A stretch of DNA of 64,000 nt. It comes from Bacteroidia bacterium (GTDB lineage Bacteria > Bacteroidota > Bacteroidia > B-17B0 > Aurantibacillaceae). Both the position numbers and the translations under genes were made by a program. Below the pieces are notes generated by a model. The model had not been told where the DNA came from. It made no database searches and worked only from the letters and a program-made list of their open reading frames with translations. Below, in pieces: positions 51,020 to 59,646 of the stretch. Where the stretch lies: contig JACMNO010000092.1 in assembly GCA_014378485.1 (NCBI GenBank), positions 82,011 through 146,010 on the forward strand. Reading direction: 5' to 3'. Every line of letters starts with the position of its first letter. Positions within the stretch are counted from its first letter, which is position 1.

Positions 51020-53379
51020 GATTTTATTTTACGATATTATTTTCTTTTTTAATTCAGTTTGTTTTTTCACAGGAACTAACGCAAACCATTCGTGGTACGG
51101 TGTTAGATAAACAAACTCAAAGTCCATTACCGGGTGTGGTGATCAGTATTTTAAATACAACTCCTTTTACTGCTACAACAACTAACGAAAATGGAAAATT
51201 CCGTTTTGATAATGTGTTATTGGGAAGAAAACAATTAAAAATTTCTTTGATATCATATAAAGAAAAAGCTCAAACAGTTGTTTTAACCACAGGAAAAGAA
51301 ACTGTTTTATCGATTGAACTCGAGGAGAGTGCTGTACAGGGAGAAGAAATTGTGGTGACAGCAGAGGTCGATAAAACAAAGACCAATAACAAAATGGCAA
51401 CAGTGAGCTCCCGTGTTTTTAGTACTGAGGAAGCGAACCGTTATGCCGGCAGTAGGGGAGATCCTGCTCGTATGGCAGCCAATTTTGCAGGAGTGAGTGG
51501 CGCCAACGACAGCCGAAATGATATCATTATCAGAGGAAATTCTCCTTTGGGTATTTTATGGCGCTTGAATGGATTGGATATTCCAAATCCTAATCACTTT
51601 GGCAGCATGGGTTCTTCCGGCGGACCGATCAGTATTTTAAATAATAATACCCTCGATAATTCTGATTTCATGACAGGTGCTTTTCCGGCGGATTATGGAA
51701 ATGCCACAGCCGGTGTTTTTGATTTAAAAATGCGTACAGGAAATAATGAGAAATATGAATTTTTAGGGATGGTTGGTTTTAACGGATTTGAATTAGGAGC
51801 TGAAGGACCTTTTAATAAAAAGAAAAAGAATGGCTCCTTTATGATCAATTACCGCTATTCAACATTATCGGTTTTTAAATACATTGGTTTGGATTTTGGA
51901 ACCGGTAGTGCTGTACCTCAATACCAGGACTTAACTTTTAAAGTTGACCTGCCTACAAAAAAAGTGGGGAAGTTTACCGTTTGGGGCATTGGTGGTTTAA
52001 GTTATGCTGAACTACGGCAAAGTCAACAATCAAAAGATAATAATTTGTATGGATATAGCGGTCGGGATACTTACTTCCGATCTAATGTTGGTGCAGGCGG
52101 AGTTTCTCACACTTATTTAATTAATGGTAGTTCTTATGTGAAAACTAATATTGGTGTGTCAGGTCAGTATAATGGAATAAAGTCAGATAGAGTTGATACA
52201 AGCACCAGCCCGGTTACAATCAGGCCAGAGTATAGGAATACGTCTTACACCACGCGCTATTCGGGAAATTTTACCTATAATAAAAAATTCAATTCACGTA
52301 ATTTTGTTAATGCCGGCATCTATGCTGATGTGTATAATACGACGTTTGTTGATAGTATAGATATCGATGGAAAAGGTTTTATCACTTTAAGGAATTATAA
52401 AGGACAAACAGCTTTAGCAAGAGGATTTATTCAATGGAAACATTCATTCAGTGAACGCTTTTCGGCAAACATAGGATTTACGTATCAATATTTGTTGTTG
52501 AATAATTCTCAATCACCTGAGCCACGATTGGGATTAAAATATGAATTAAATAAAAAACAGTCCTTTAGTTTTGGTGCCGGATTGCACAGCCAGGTTCAGC
52601 CCTTGTATGTATATTTTGCGACCGCGAATTTAGGGAAGGGGCAAGTTGTAGAAACCAATCGCAATTTGGATTTTACCAAAGCCGTGCATGCTGTATTGGC
52701 TTATGATGTGAATTTATTTAGTAGCGTCCGCATCAAAACGGAATTGTATTATCAATATCTATACAGTGTCCCTGTAAAAATCCGTAAAGATTATTTTAGT
52801 ACCGCTAACTTAGGTGCTGACTTCAATAGTCCTAACGTGGATAGTTTAGTGAATAAAGGCACCGGTGAAAATTATGGTATTGAATTGACGCTTGAAAAGT
52901 TTTACAGTAAAGGTTATTATTTTTTAGTGACTGCTTCTTTTTTTGAGAGTAAGTATACTGGAAGCGACGGTGTGTACAGAAACACAGCATTTAATGGAAA
53001 TTATGTATTGAATGCTTTAGCTGGAAAAGAATTTAAAATCAAAGAAAAACATATATTGGCATTGGATGTAAAAGTAACCTATGCGGGCGGCAAACGTTAT
53101 GTGCCCATTGATATTGCAAAATCCATTGCTTATCATGATGAAGTAAGAGATGCTTCTGTGGCGTATAATCCTCAATACAATCCTTATTTTAGAATTGATG
53201 TAAAGCCTTCCTATAAATTAAATACCAAACGCTTTACACATGAATTGAGTGTGGATATCCAGAACGTGACAAAACACAACAATATTTTTCAGGAGCAATA
53301 TGATTTGAATACTCAAACGATTAAAACAGATTATCAATTAAAATTCTTTGTAATTCCTCAATACAGGTTGACGTTTTAA
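51016..53379 (+). CDS. TonB-dependent receptor with carboxypeptidase-regulatory-like domain
   Basis: A 787-residue outer-membrane receptor (GTG start at 51016, signal peptide ending VFSQ). An N-terminal CarboxypepD_reg-like domain (TIRGTVLDKQTQSPLPGVVISI, residues 24-108) is followed by the plug (GDPARMAANFAGVSGANDSRNDIIIRGNSPLGILW) and a large barrel with aromatic end strands (VIPQYRLTF, final Phe). It likely imports an unknown ligand through energy from the TonB complex. Coupled to the upstream small exported protein. A 37-bp gap follows before the thioredoxin gene. Confidence 0.92.
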   Translation: MRFYFTILFSFLIQFVFSQELTQTIRGTVLDKQTQSPLPGVVISILNTTPFTATTTNENGKFRFDNVLLGRKQLKISLISYKEKAQTVVLTTGKETVLSIELEESAVQGEEIVVTAEVDKTKTNNKMATVSSRVFSTEEANRYAGSRGDPARMAANFAGVSGANDSRNDIIIRGNSPLGILWRLNGLDIPNPNHFGSMGSSGGPISILNNNTLDNSDFMTGAFPADYGNATAGVFDLKMRTGNNEKYEFLGMVGFNGFELGAEGPFNKKKKNGSFMINYRYSTLSVFKYIGLDFGTGSAVPQYQDLTFKVDLPTKKVGKFTVWGIGGLSYAELRQSQQSKDNNLYGYSGRDTYFRSNVGAGGVSHTYLINGSSYVKTNIGVSGQYNGIKSDRVDTSTSPVTIRPEYRNTSYTTRYSGNFTYNKKFNSRNFVNAGIYADVYNTTFVDSIDIDGKGFITLRNYKGQTALARGFIQWKHSFSERFSANIGFTYQYLLLNNSQSPEPRLGLKYELNKKQSFSFGAGLHSQVQPLYVYFATANLGKGQVVETNRNLDFTKAVHAVLAYDVNLFSSVRIKTELYYQYLYSVPVKIRKDYFSTANLGADFNSPNVDSLVNKGTGENYGIELTLEKFYSKGYYFLVTASFFESKYTGSDGVYRNTAFNGNYVLNALAGKEFKIKEKHILALDVKVTYAGGKRYVPIDIAKSIAYHDEVRDASVAYNPQYNPYFRIDVKPSYKLNTKRFTHELSVDIQNVTKHNNIFQEQYDLNTQTIKTDYQLKFFVIPQYRLTF

Positions 53380-53416
53380 TTACTAAGTTTATATACGATT
53401 ATTAAAAACTAAAATT

Positions 53417-53734
53417 ATGGTACAAGTTAGCACGGATGCAGATTTTGAATTTCTATTAAAAGATAACAATAAAGTGATTGTTAAATATTTTGCCGATTGG
53501 TGTGGTTCCTGTAAGTTATTTGCACCCAAATACAAACGTCATTCAAATGATGAAGCGAATGCTGATATTTTATTTTTAGAAGTGAATGCCGAAGAAAATG
53601 AAGTGGCTCGTAAAGCTGGCGGCGTTGATAATTTACCTTATCTGGCAAGTTTCAAAAATGGTATTTTGCTTGAAGGGACAGCAACCAGTAAGGAAGAATA
53701 CCTTCAAAAAATGATTGATGACTTAAAAGCTTAA
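53417..53734 (+). CDS. Thioredoxin-family protein
   Basis: A 105-residue thioredoxin fold with active site ADWCGSCKLF (Cys29, Cys32) and the cis-Pro loop NLPYLASFKNG. CGSC instead of CGPC is a moderately common variant. There is no signal peptide, so it acts in the cytoplasm. It is followed by a 16-bp perfect inverted repeat and a DUF6952-like gene, a gene pair often found with a peroxiredoxin in Bacteroidota, but no peroxiredoxin lies in this window. Confidence 0.9.
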   Translation: MVQVSTDADFEFLLKDNNKVIVKYFADWCGSCKLFAPKYKRHSNDEANADILFLEVNAEENEVARKAGGVDNLPYLASFKNGILLEGTATSKEEYLQKMIDDLKA

Positions 53735-53833
53735 TACGAATATACTAATCTGTGTTTGCTATTTCACTTTTCAGCAAATCTTGATTAGTATATTCGTACC
53801 ATATTCGTAATTATCAATAGTACCAAATTCGTA
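53735..53833 (+). repeat. Long palindrome with ATTCGTA direct repeats
   Basis: A perfect 16-bp inverted repeat, TACGAATATACTAATC (53735-53750) / GATTAGTATATTCGTA (53783-53798), directly after the thioredoxin stop. An inner TTTGCT/AGCAAA pairs within the loop. ATTCGTA recurs at 53792, 53803 and 53827. It may act as a terminator plus repeat element. Confidence 0.7.
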
Positions 53834-53839
53834 ATCCCT

Positions 53840-54079
53840 ATGCAAATACCAATAATTAAAAAATTAGTAGAAAACTATTCTTTAGTTCAACTTCAGGAAG
53901 CAGAAGCAGCAATGATGGAAGAACAAAAACCTGCTATTGTTGTAGAAGGTAAAGATGAAGGCGAATGTTTAACGCATGTACTAGCTTCCATTTATATTAA
54001 GGAGAAAATGGATCAAGGAGCGTCTTTTAATCAAGCCTTAAGAGATTTCAGTCAGCGTGTCAGAAAAAGTATCAGTTAG
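53840..54079 (+). CDS. DUF6952-like small protein
   Basis: A 79-residue acidic protein beginning MQIPIIKKLVENYSLVQLQEAE, with EGKDEGECLTHVLASIYIKEKM and ending VRKSIS. The pattern resembles the DUF6952 family of Bacteroidota, found beside thioredoxin and peroxiredoxin genes. No catalytic motif is evident. Its stop is next to the convergent S41 stop, with no room for a terminator. Confidence 0.7.
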   Translation: MQIPIIKKLVENYSLVQLQEAEAAMMEEQKPAIVVEGKDEGECLTHVLASIYIKEKMDQGASFNQALRDFSQRVRKSIS

Positions 54080-55516
54080 TTATTTAACTAATTCAAATAC
54101 TTTAATGAGATCCATATCTACACCGTTCAAAATATCTTCTTTACTGTATTGTGTTGGATAATCAGGCATTAGCCCACTTCCTTCATTTTTTACATTAATA
54201 TCATGGTATAAATGATACATTGGAATGAATACCTGTATATGAGTATTTGGAAGAATGATTTTTCCGCTCACAACCGCGTTGCTTCCAGAAATATTTCCAC
54301 CTGTTTCTTCACCAATAATAGTAGCATTGGCTTTATATTTTAAATAACTGGCAACCACGGCACTCATCGAAAAAGATTTGCCATTCACCAGCACAAAGAT
54401 TTGCCCTTTAAACGTCTTTTTCTTTTTAGGAAACCTGATAAAATAATGTCGATATCTGCCATGCGTTGGTAATCCGGGCATCATGGTTGAAAATATAAAA
54501 GGTGATAGTCGTGATCCGATTCCCATTTTATATTTTGGATTGAACATCATCAGATTTGGTTTTCGATCAAAAGGTATAACAAGAGGTTGCTGAATCAGAT
54601 ATGATAAAAAATTGAGCCCTGCATTGATCTGTCCGCCACCATTGTCTCTCAGGTCAACAACCACATTTTCTATTTTCTTTTCTTTAATATCATGAAATGA
54701 CCTTCTAAAGAACCGATGCCAGTATAAACCTTTAAATCCATTGATATCAAGCACTGCAATGGATTTATCGTCTTGTAACATGGAGTAGTTACAGGTTTTT
54801 GTTTTATCAATACAAATAACTGTGTCTTTTTTAGGAAGGATCACTGTGTCTTTTAGTGAAGAGATGGCAGCGAGGGTATGAGTTGAAATACTATTATTCT
54901 TATTCTTTAATTTGACAAGGTATTCCGGTTTAAAACCGTAACAAAAAGAATAGTAATATTTGAACCAATAGAAACGTACACCTTGTTTCTTGTAAGTTGT
55001 ATTATACCCATCCGAGGTTGTTATAGAATAGATTGTACTAAGGATATTTTTTACAGGTCGGTGGTCAATACTCAATATTTCATCTCCTGCTTTTATGGAG
55101 GTATCAGCGGATAAATTATTTAAAATAAAAAGCCGGTTGGTATCCACCACAAATGTGTTTAAGGGTAAAATGGGTCGGTTAAGCTTGGTAACTGCTTTGG
55201 AATATTTTTTTGAGGCGCCTACATCGGTATGCCCGCAACCTATTTTTGCAACAATACGCTTGATGTAAAACCGTGCTTGCATTTCGGTTAAAGGCGTATC
55301 GATTTTACTTTTGATAAAGGTTACAAAGGCATGGAGGGAATCTTTACTGATATATCGGAAGGGGTCAGGATGGAATTTAATCAGGTACTTTTCGGTGTAA
55401 TCGATATCTTTTATGATTTGAGCAACTGAATATTTTTTTCGGACATCAAATTCTTTTTTTTGAGAAAAACTATTCATGCATATTATGATGCATAATAAAC
55501 TTAAATAGCTTTTCAT
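54080..55516 (-). CDS. S41-family (C-terminal processing type) peptidase
   Basis: A 478-residue exported protease (signal peptide ending SFSQ). The S41 core shows VVVDLRDNGGGQINAGLNFL and VLVNGKSFSMSAVVASYL (nucleophile Ser near residue 381) and IIGEETGGNISG. A PDZ-like segment (IKAGDEILSIDHRPVKNIL) lies in the middle. It probably processes proteins in the periplasm. It is immediately downstream of gldC by 6 bp, so the two are probably cotranscribed. Confidence 0.87.
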   Translation of the reverse strand: MKSYLSLLCIIICMNSFSQKKEFDVRKKYSVAQIIKDIDYTEKYLIKFHPDPFRYISKDSLHAFVTFIKSKIDTPLTEMQARFYIKRIVAKIGCGHTDVGASKKYSKAVTKLNRPILPLNTFVVDTNRLFILNNLSADTSIKAGDEILSIDHRPVKNILSTIYSITTSDGYNTTYKKQGVRFYWFKYYYSFCYGFKPEYLVKLKNKNNSISTHTLAAISSLKDTVILPKKDTVICIDKTKTCNYSMLQDDKSIAVLDINGFKGLYWHRFFRRSFHDIKEKKIENVVVDLRDNGGGQINAGLNFLSYLIQQPLVIPFDRKPNLMMFNPKYKMGIGSRLSPFIFSTMMPGLPTHGRYRHYFIRFPKKKKTFKGQIFVLVNGKSFSMSAVVASYLKYKANATIIGEETGGNISGSNAVVSGKIILPNTHIQVFIPMYHLYHDINVKNEGSGLMPDYPTQYSKEDILNGVDMDLIKVFELVK

Positions 55517-55522
55517 TTTCTT

Positions 55523-55846
55523 TTATGCTAACACACCCATGCGTTTTCCTAATCCACTCATGTATTCCCGTATATCTTTTACAGTAGCTTCATCATTAGT
55601 AGCTCTTAAGTAGGTATCCGCTAAGGTAGTAATGTTTTGGTGGAAGAATTTTTTCATCTCATCTACACTCATGTCTTTTGTCCATAAATCAATCCGCATG
55701 GTATTATTTTCTTTTTCATCCCATAAGGCCAGCATCATGCTTTTGCACACACTGCTTTCATTAGCATCAGCGGCTTCCCATTCAATTTTATGCGGTAATT
55801 GATTTTCGTCAACTGTTATTTTTAATTTGATTTCTGATGTAGTCAT
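55523..55846 (-). CDS. gldC: Gliding motility protein GldC
   Basis: A 107-residue protein matching the GldC family: KLKITVDENQLPHKIEWEA, then ALWDEKENNTMRIDLWTKDMSVDEMKKFFHQ and TVKDIREYMSGLGKRMGVL. It is a small soluble protein that supports gliding and stabilises other Gld proteins in Flavobacterium. GldB, its usual neighbour, is absent; an S41 peptidase follows instead. Confidence is high for the family. Confidence 0.88.
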   Translation of the reverse strand: MTTSEIKLKITVDENQLPHKIEWEAADANESSVCKSMMLALWDEKENNTMRIDLWTKDMSVDEMKKFFHQNITTLADTYLRATNDEATVKDIREYMSGLGKRMGVLA

Positions 55847-55957
55847 TTTTTGTTAGCTTTTTGTTTATTCTAATAAACCTGAATTAAATTTTCGTTAAAT
55901 TAATAAATAGATTAAGATGTTTGTTTATTGATCGGTTTTTTAGTTAATATCCATTGA

Positions 55958-56641
55958 TTATATTTTTTTATTATAAAGGGGTAATAATTCTTTTCGAAGT
56001 AATTTGTGGTTTTTAATATTTATGATGATAGTACACACACTAAAACTTACTCCTGTTGCCGTTAATCCTAATCCTAAAGTCGTTTGAAAGGCTGCCTGGT
56101 TCCTTTTTTCTTGAGGATATGAATTACGCCCCGATGAATTACTTAACCCTATCAGGGTAGTGATTAAGCCTGCAGTTACAAAACAACCTGATAACGCCAA
56201 GAGCCCTGTTCTAATACTATTATTTTTTTTATATAACTTAAATTTACTTTGTACTTCATTGTCTTTATAGTTTTTTAAAATGGCGACAAAATCTTTTTCG
56301 CTGATGACAATTTTGTTATCATAAAGTAATGAATGAAAAGTTTTTACTGAAATAACCTTTAAATTTGAGTAGGGTTTGTTGAATTTTTTCTTCCTTGAGT
56401 AAATCGCAGAATCAGTAACAAGATGAATATCACCCTTTTCAGTAACGTAACTAAAAACTTTTAATTCATGAATAAATAATTTTCTTTTAGAATTAACCTT
56501 TATGTATTCAAATCGGTTACCTTTTTTTATAAGTTTAGATACTTGAAAAGTGCCGTTATAAGAATTTAACACAATTTCTTGCGTAAATAGTTTAAACGAT
56601 AGAAAACTAAGAAAAGCAATAATCTTTAAAGTATTGTTCAT
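55958..56641 (-). CDS. Exported protein with two C-terminal membrane helices, unknown
   Basis: A 227-residue protein with a signal peptide (ending LFTQ). The first 140 residues are mixed polar with a Lys-rich start (KKGNRFEYIKVNSKRKLF), then two hydrophobic stretches (TGLLALSGCFVTAGLITTLIGL and TLGLGLTATGVSFSVCTIIINI) before a Lys/Leu tail. I recognise no family. It sits between gldC and an RlmI-type gene; no operon link is clear. Confidence 0.6.
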   Translation of the reverse strand: MNNTLKIIAFLSFLSFKLFTQEIVLNSYNGTFQVSKLIKKGNRFEYIKVNSKRKLFIHELKVFSYVTEKGDIHLVTDSAIYSRKKKFNKPYSNLKVISVKTFHSLLYDNKIVISEKDFVAILKNYKDNEVQSKFKLYKKNNSIRTGLLALSGCFVTAGLITTLIGLSNSSGRNSYPQEKRNQAAFQTTLGLGLTATGVSFSVCTIIINIKNHKLLRKELLPLYNKKI

Positions 56642-56733
56642 TATTTTAACACCTGTATTTTCATTACTTTTTAACGATATAAACTTAATATAAAAAAACT
56701 TGTATTTGGGAGTTTATTAAATCAATAATACAA

Positions 56734-56741
56734 TACATTTG
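56734..56741 (+). promoter_or_regulatory. Predicted -7 promoter element almost at the start codon of the 56746 gene
   Basis: TACATTTG matches TAnnTTTG and ends 4 bp before the ATG. TTTG at 56705-56708 is 25 bp upstream, longer than usual. If used, the transcript would be leaderless or nearly so. Confidence 0.45.
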
Positions 56742-56745
56742 CACT

Positions 56746-57930
56746 ATGATAGAATACCCAAAAATAACCCTTCAAAATGGTAAAGAATTACCAGTGCTTC
56801 GTTTTCATCCTTGGATTTTTTCGGGGGCAATAAAAACGCAGGACACTCATATTAAAGATGGTGATGTAGTGGAAATTTACTCCGCTAAGCAGCAGTTTCT
56901 AGGAATGGCTCAGTACCAAAAGGCCAGTATTACAGGACGAATCATTTCTTTTAGTAAGCAGCAGATTAATATTGATTTCTGGGTTAATAAAATAGAAAAA
57001 GCTTTTGCTTACCGTCAGTTTTTAAACCTGGCCGGTAATCCTCACACCAATGTATATCGTTTGATATTTGGGGAAGGGGATGGTTGCCCCGGATTGATCA
57101 TGGATTATTATAACGGACATGTTGTTTTTCAGGCACATAGTATTGGTATGCATAAGTGCAGAACAGATATTGCCGAAGCTTTAAAAAAAGTATATGGTGA
57201 TACACTTAAAAGTGTTTACGATAAAAGTTCCGAAACACTTCCAAAAGATTATTCAGTTAGTTTATCTAATGAATTTTTGTTTGGCTCATGCAATGAAGAA
57301 TTAGTTGTGATTGAAAACGATGTTAATTTTTATATTGATTTTATTAACGGACAAAAAACCGGTTTCTTTATTGATCAGCGCGAGAACAGAAGTTTACTTG
57401 GGAATTACAGCAAAGGAAAACGAGTTTTAAATACATTTTCCTATACTGGCGGTTTCTCTATGTACGCCGCAAAACATGGTTGTACCGCTGTGCACTCTGT
57501 TGATTCAAGTGTGAAGGCAATTGCTATGTGCAATAAAAATGCTGTTTTAAATAATGTGACTAACCATGAAGGGTTTGCTCAGGATACCTTTGATTATTTA
57601 AAAGATCATGGAAAAGATTATGACATCATTATTTTGGATCCGCCGGCATTTGCAAAAAGCCGGGACGTATCGCACAATGCTGTAATAGGTTATAAAAGGT
57701 TGAACCAAATGGCGTTGCAGAATATTAAAAAAGGTGGCATTTTATTTACGTTCTCCTGCTCAGGTGTTATTGATAAGAAATTATTTTATAATACAATAAC
57801 GGCAGCTGCCATTGAATCTCGCCGCCACATCAAATTATTGCACACGCTTTCTCAACCTGCCGACCATACGATCACACCAAATTTCCCGGAAGGTGAATAT
57901 TTAAAAGGGTTGGCTTTTTATGTTGAATAA
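56746..57930 (+). CDS. RlmI-like class I rRNA methyltransferase
   Basis: A 394-residue SAM-dependent methyltransferase of the RlmI (COG1092) type. An N-terminal PUA-like domain (LPVLRFHPWIFSGAIKTQ) precedes the Rossmann fold: FINGQKTGFFIDQRENR, VLNTFSYTGGFSMYAAKHG (SAM-binding, near 228) and the catalytic ILDPPAFAKSR motif. It would methylate a cytosine of 23S rRNA. It is followed 6 bp later by an outer-membrane-type protein gene. Confidence 0.9.
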   Translation: MIEYPKITLQNGKELPVLRFHPWIFSGAIKTQDTHIKDGDVVEIYSAKQQFLGMAQYQKASITGRIISFSKQQINIDFWVNKIEKAFAYRQFLNLAGNPHTNVYRLIFGEGDGCPGLIMDYYNGHVVFQAHSIGMHKCRTDIAEALKKVYGDTLKSVYDKSSETLPKDYSVSLSNEFLFGSCNEELVVIENDVNFYIDFINGQKTGFFIDQRENRSLLGNYSKGKRVLNTFSYTGGFSMYAAKHGCTAVHSVDSSVKAIAMCNKNAVLNNVTNHEGFAQDTFDYLKDHGKDYDIIILDPPAFAKSRDVSHNAVIGYKRLNQMALQNIKKGGILFTFSCSGVIDKKLFYNTITAAAIESRRHIKLLHTLSQPADHTITPNFPEGEYLKGLAFYVE

Positions 57931-57936
57931 AAAAAT

Positions 57937-58590
57937 ATGAGACCTATCCTATTCATAATACTTTTTATCCCCGCTTTATTATTATCTCAAACTGAAAAGA
58001 AAGAAAAGTTTATTAAAGAAAATTTTTGCCATTTTAAATTCGGCGCAACTTTTAATAATACTAACGAGGTTTTATTTAAATTGTTAAATGCTTCTGAAAC
58101 AGATGTATTTACTCCGCATAAAAATATTTATTACAACCCCTCAGTAGATATCGAATTCGAAAACCATTTCTCGCGGTATGTCGGCCTTAGTATGAATCTC
58201 GGTTTTATGCAAACCAGGCAGAAATATCACTATACCAATACAAACGCAAGTCCTGTGTCATCTAATAATAATCCGCATTTATTGCCATCAGATGGCCTTG
58301 TCCTTTCTAATATTCCACATTTGAATATAGCGCCAACTTTTTATATTACTAATGATACACGCATATATGTTGGCTTCGGATTATATAAATATTATTACCA
58401 TTTTAATCCGATACAAATAGGAAGTTTTGGTTTTAATTTGAACGCAGAAAGCTTAGCCATATATTCAAATATAAGTATTAGTCAAAAATTTGATTTTAGA
58501 AGATTCAATTGTTCTGTAACTATTAGTTATTTTGGACTCACTAAAAGCTACGACAGCGGAATCCAGTTAGGGCTGGGAGTTGTGTTGTAA
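57937..58590 (+). CDS. Exported outer-membrane-type protein of unknown function
   Basis: A 217-residue protein with a signal peptide (FIILFIPALLLSQ) and a mature part of alternating hydrophobic strands: HFKFGATFNNTNEV, NFSRYVGLSMNLGFM, RIYVGFGLYKYYYHF and a final GIQLGLGVVL. This fits a small beta-barrel. It starts 6 bp after the methyltransferase and has no terminator of its own. The family is unrecognised. Confidence 0.65.
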   Translation: MRPILFIILFIPALLLSQTEKKEKFIKENFCHFKFGATFNNTNEVLFKLLNASETDVFTPHKNIYYNPSVDIEFENHFSRYVGLSMNLGFMQTRQKYHYTNTNASPVSSNNNPHLLPSDGLVLSNIPHLNIAPTFYITNDTRIYVGFGLYKYYYHFNPIQIGSFGFNLNAESLAIYSNISISQKFDFRRFNCSVTISYFGLTKSYDSGIQLGLGVVL

Positions 58591-58647
58591 TATTTTCAAC
58601 ATTCTTACCGCTTAAACCAATCCTGTGTTTAAGTAAAATTTATTAAT

Positions 58648-58655
58648 TAAATTCG
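58648..58655 (+). promoter_or_regulatory. Predicted -7 promoter element of the ABC exporter pair
   Basis: TAAATTCG, the same variant seen at 4289 and 16041, ends 16 bp before the ATG. No clear -33 element is seen. Confidence 0.45.
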
Positions 58656-58671
58656 TGCATCAATTTATACT

Positions 58672-59622
58672 ATGACACCCATATTAGAAGTAAAAAACAT
58701 TCATAAAAACTATGCTAATCATGTTGCACTAAAAGATGTCAGCATAGTAGTGGAGCCTCAAAAAATATTTGGATTATTGGGCCCAAACGGAGCTGGTAAA
58801 ACATCGTTGATACGTATCATCAACCAAATCACCGGTCCTGATAAAGGCGAAGTATTATTCAATGGTGAACACCTTGCGCCGAAGCATGTTGATTATATCG
58901 GCTATTTACCTGAAGAAAGGGGCTTATATAAAAAAATGTCGGTTGGAGAGCAGGTGATGTACCTGGCTCAATTAAAAGGATTAAAAAAATCGGAAGCCAA
59001 AGCCCGTTTGCAGCAATGGTTCAAAAAATTTGAGATTGAAAATTGGTGGGACAAAAAAATTGAGGAACTCAGTAAAGGAATGCAGCAAAAAGTACAATTT
59101 ATTGTAACCGTGTTGCATGAGCCAAAATTGCTTATCCTGGATGAACCATTTAGTGGCTTTGACCCAATTAATGCTCAGTTAATTAAAAATGAAATTCTGG
59201 AGTTAAGAGATAAAGGGGCAACTATTATTTTTTCTACGCATAATATGGGAAGTGTGGAAGAACTTTGCGATAACATCGCCCTTATTAATAAAGCAGAAAA
59301 ATTATTGGACGGTTCTGTAAAAGATATTCGTAAAACATATAAAAGCAATACATTTAAAGTAACCTTTAAAGGTAATTTAATAGGTTTCACCAATTCGTTA
59401 TGGGCAGGCGCTGAATTACTTGCAAAAAAATCAGAAGAAGACGTGCACACAGTAACCGTAAAAATGTTGCATCAGAATAAACCAAATGATCTTTTACAAG
59501 CGGTTTTAAATAATGCGGAAATCTTATCATTCAATGAAATTGTTCCATCCATGAATGATATTTTTATTTCCGTAGTGGAAAACAAAACTACTTTAAATAC
59601 TCAAAGCGCTTTTACAGAATAA
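58672..59622 (+). CDS. ABC-2 type transporter ATP-binding protein
   Basis: A 316-residue ATPase with Walker A GPNGAGKTS (residues 39-47), the signature LSKGMQQKVQF and Walker B LLILDEPFSGFDP, and a C-terminal DUF4162-type extension (SVKDIRKTYKSNTFKVTFKG). It forms an exporter with the permease 24 bp downstream. The pair resembles NatAB-type exporters, not the GldA-F-G system. The substrate is unknown. Confidence 0.9.
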   Translation: MTPILEVKNIHKNYANHVALKDVSIVVEPQKIFGLLGPNGAGKTSLIRIINQITGPDKGEVLFNGEHLAPKHVDYIGYLPEERGLYKKMSVGEQVMYLAQLKGLKKSEAKARLQQWFKKFEIENWWDKKIEELSKGMQQKVQFIVTVLHEPKLLILDEPFSGFDPINAQLIKNEILELRDKGATIIFSTHNMGSVEELCDNIALINKAEKLLDGSVKDIRKTYKSNTFKVTFKGNLIGFTNSLWAGAELLAKKSEEDVHTVTVKMLHQNKPNDLLQAVLNNAEILSFNEIVPSMNDIFISVVENKTTLNTQSAFTE

Positions 59623-59646
59623 TACTCAAATCAAGACCTTATAAAA

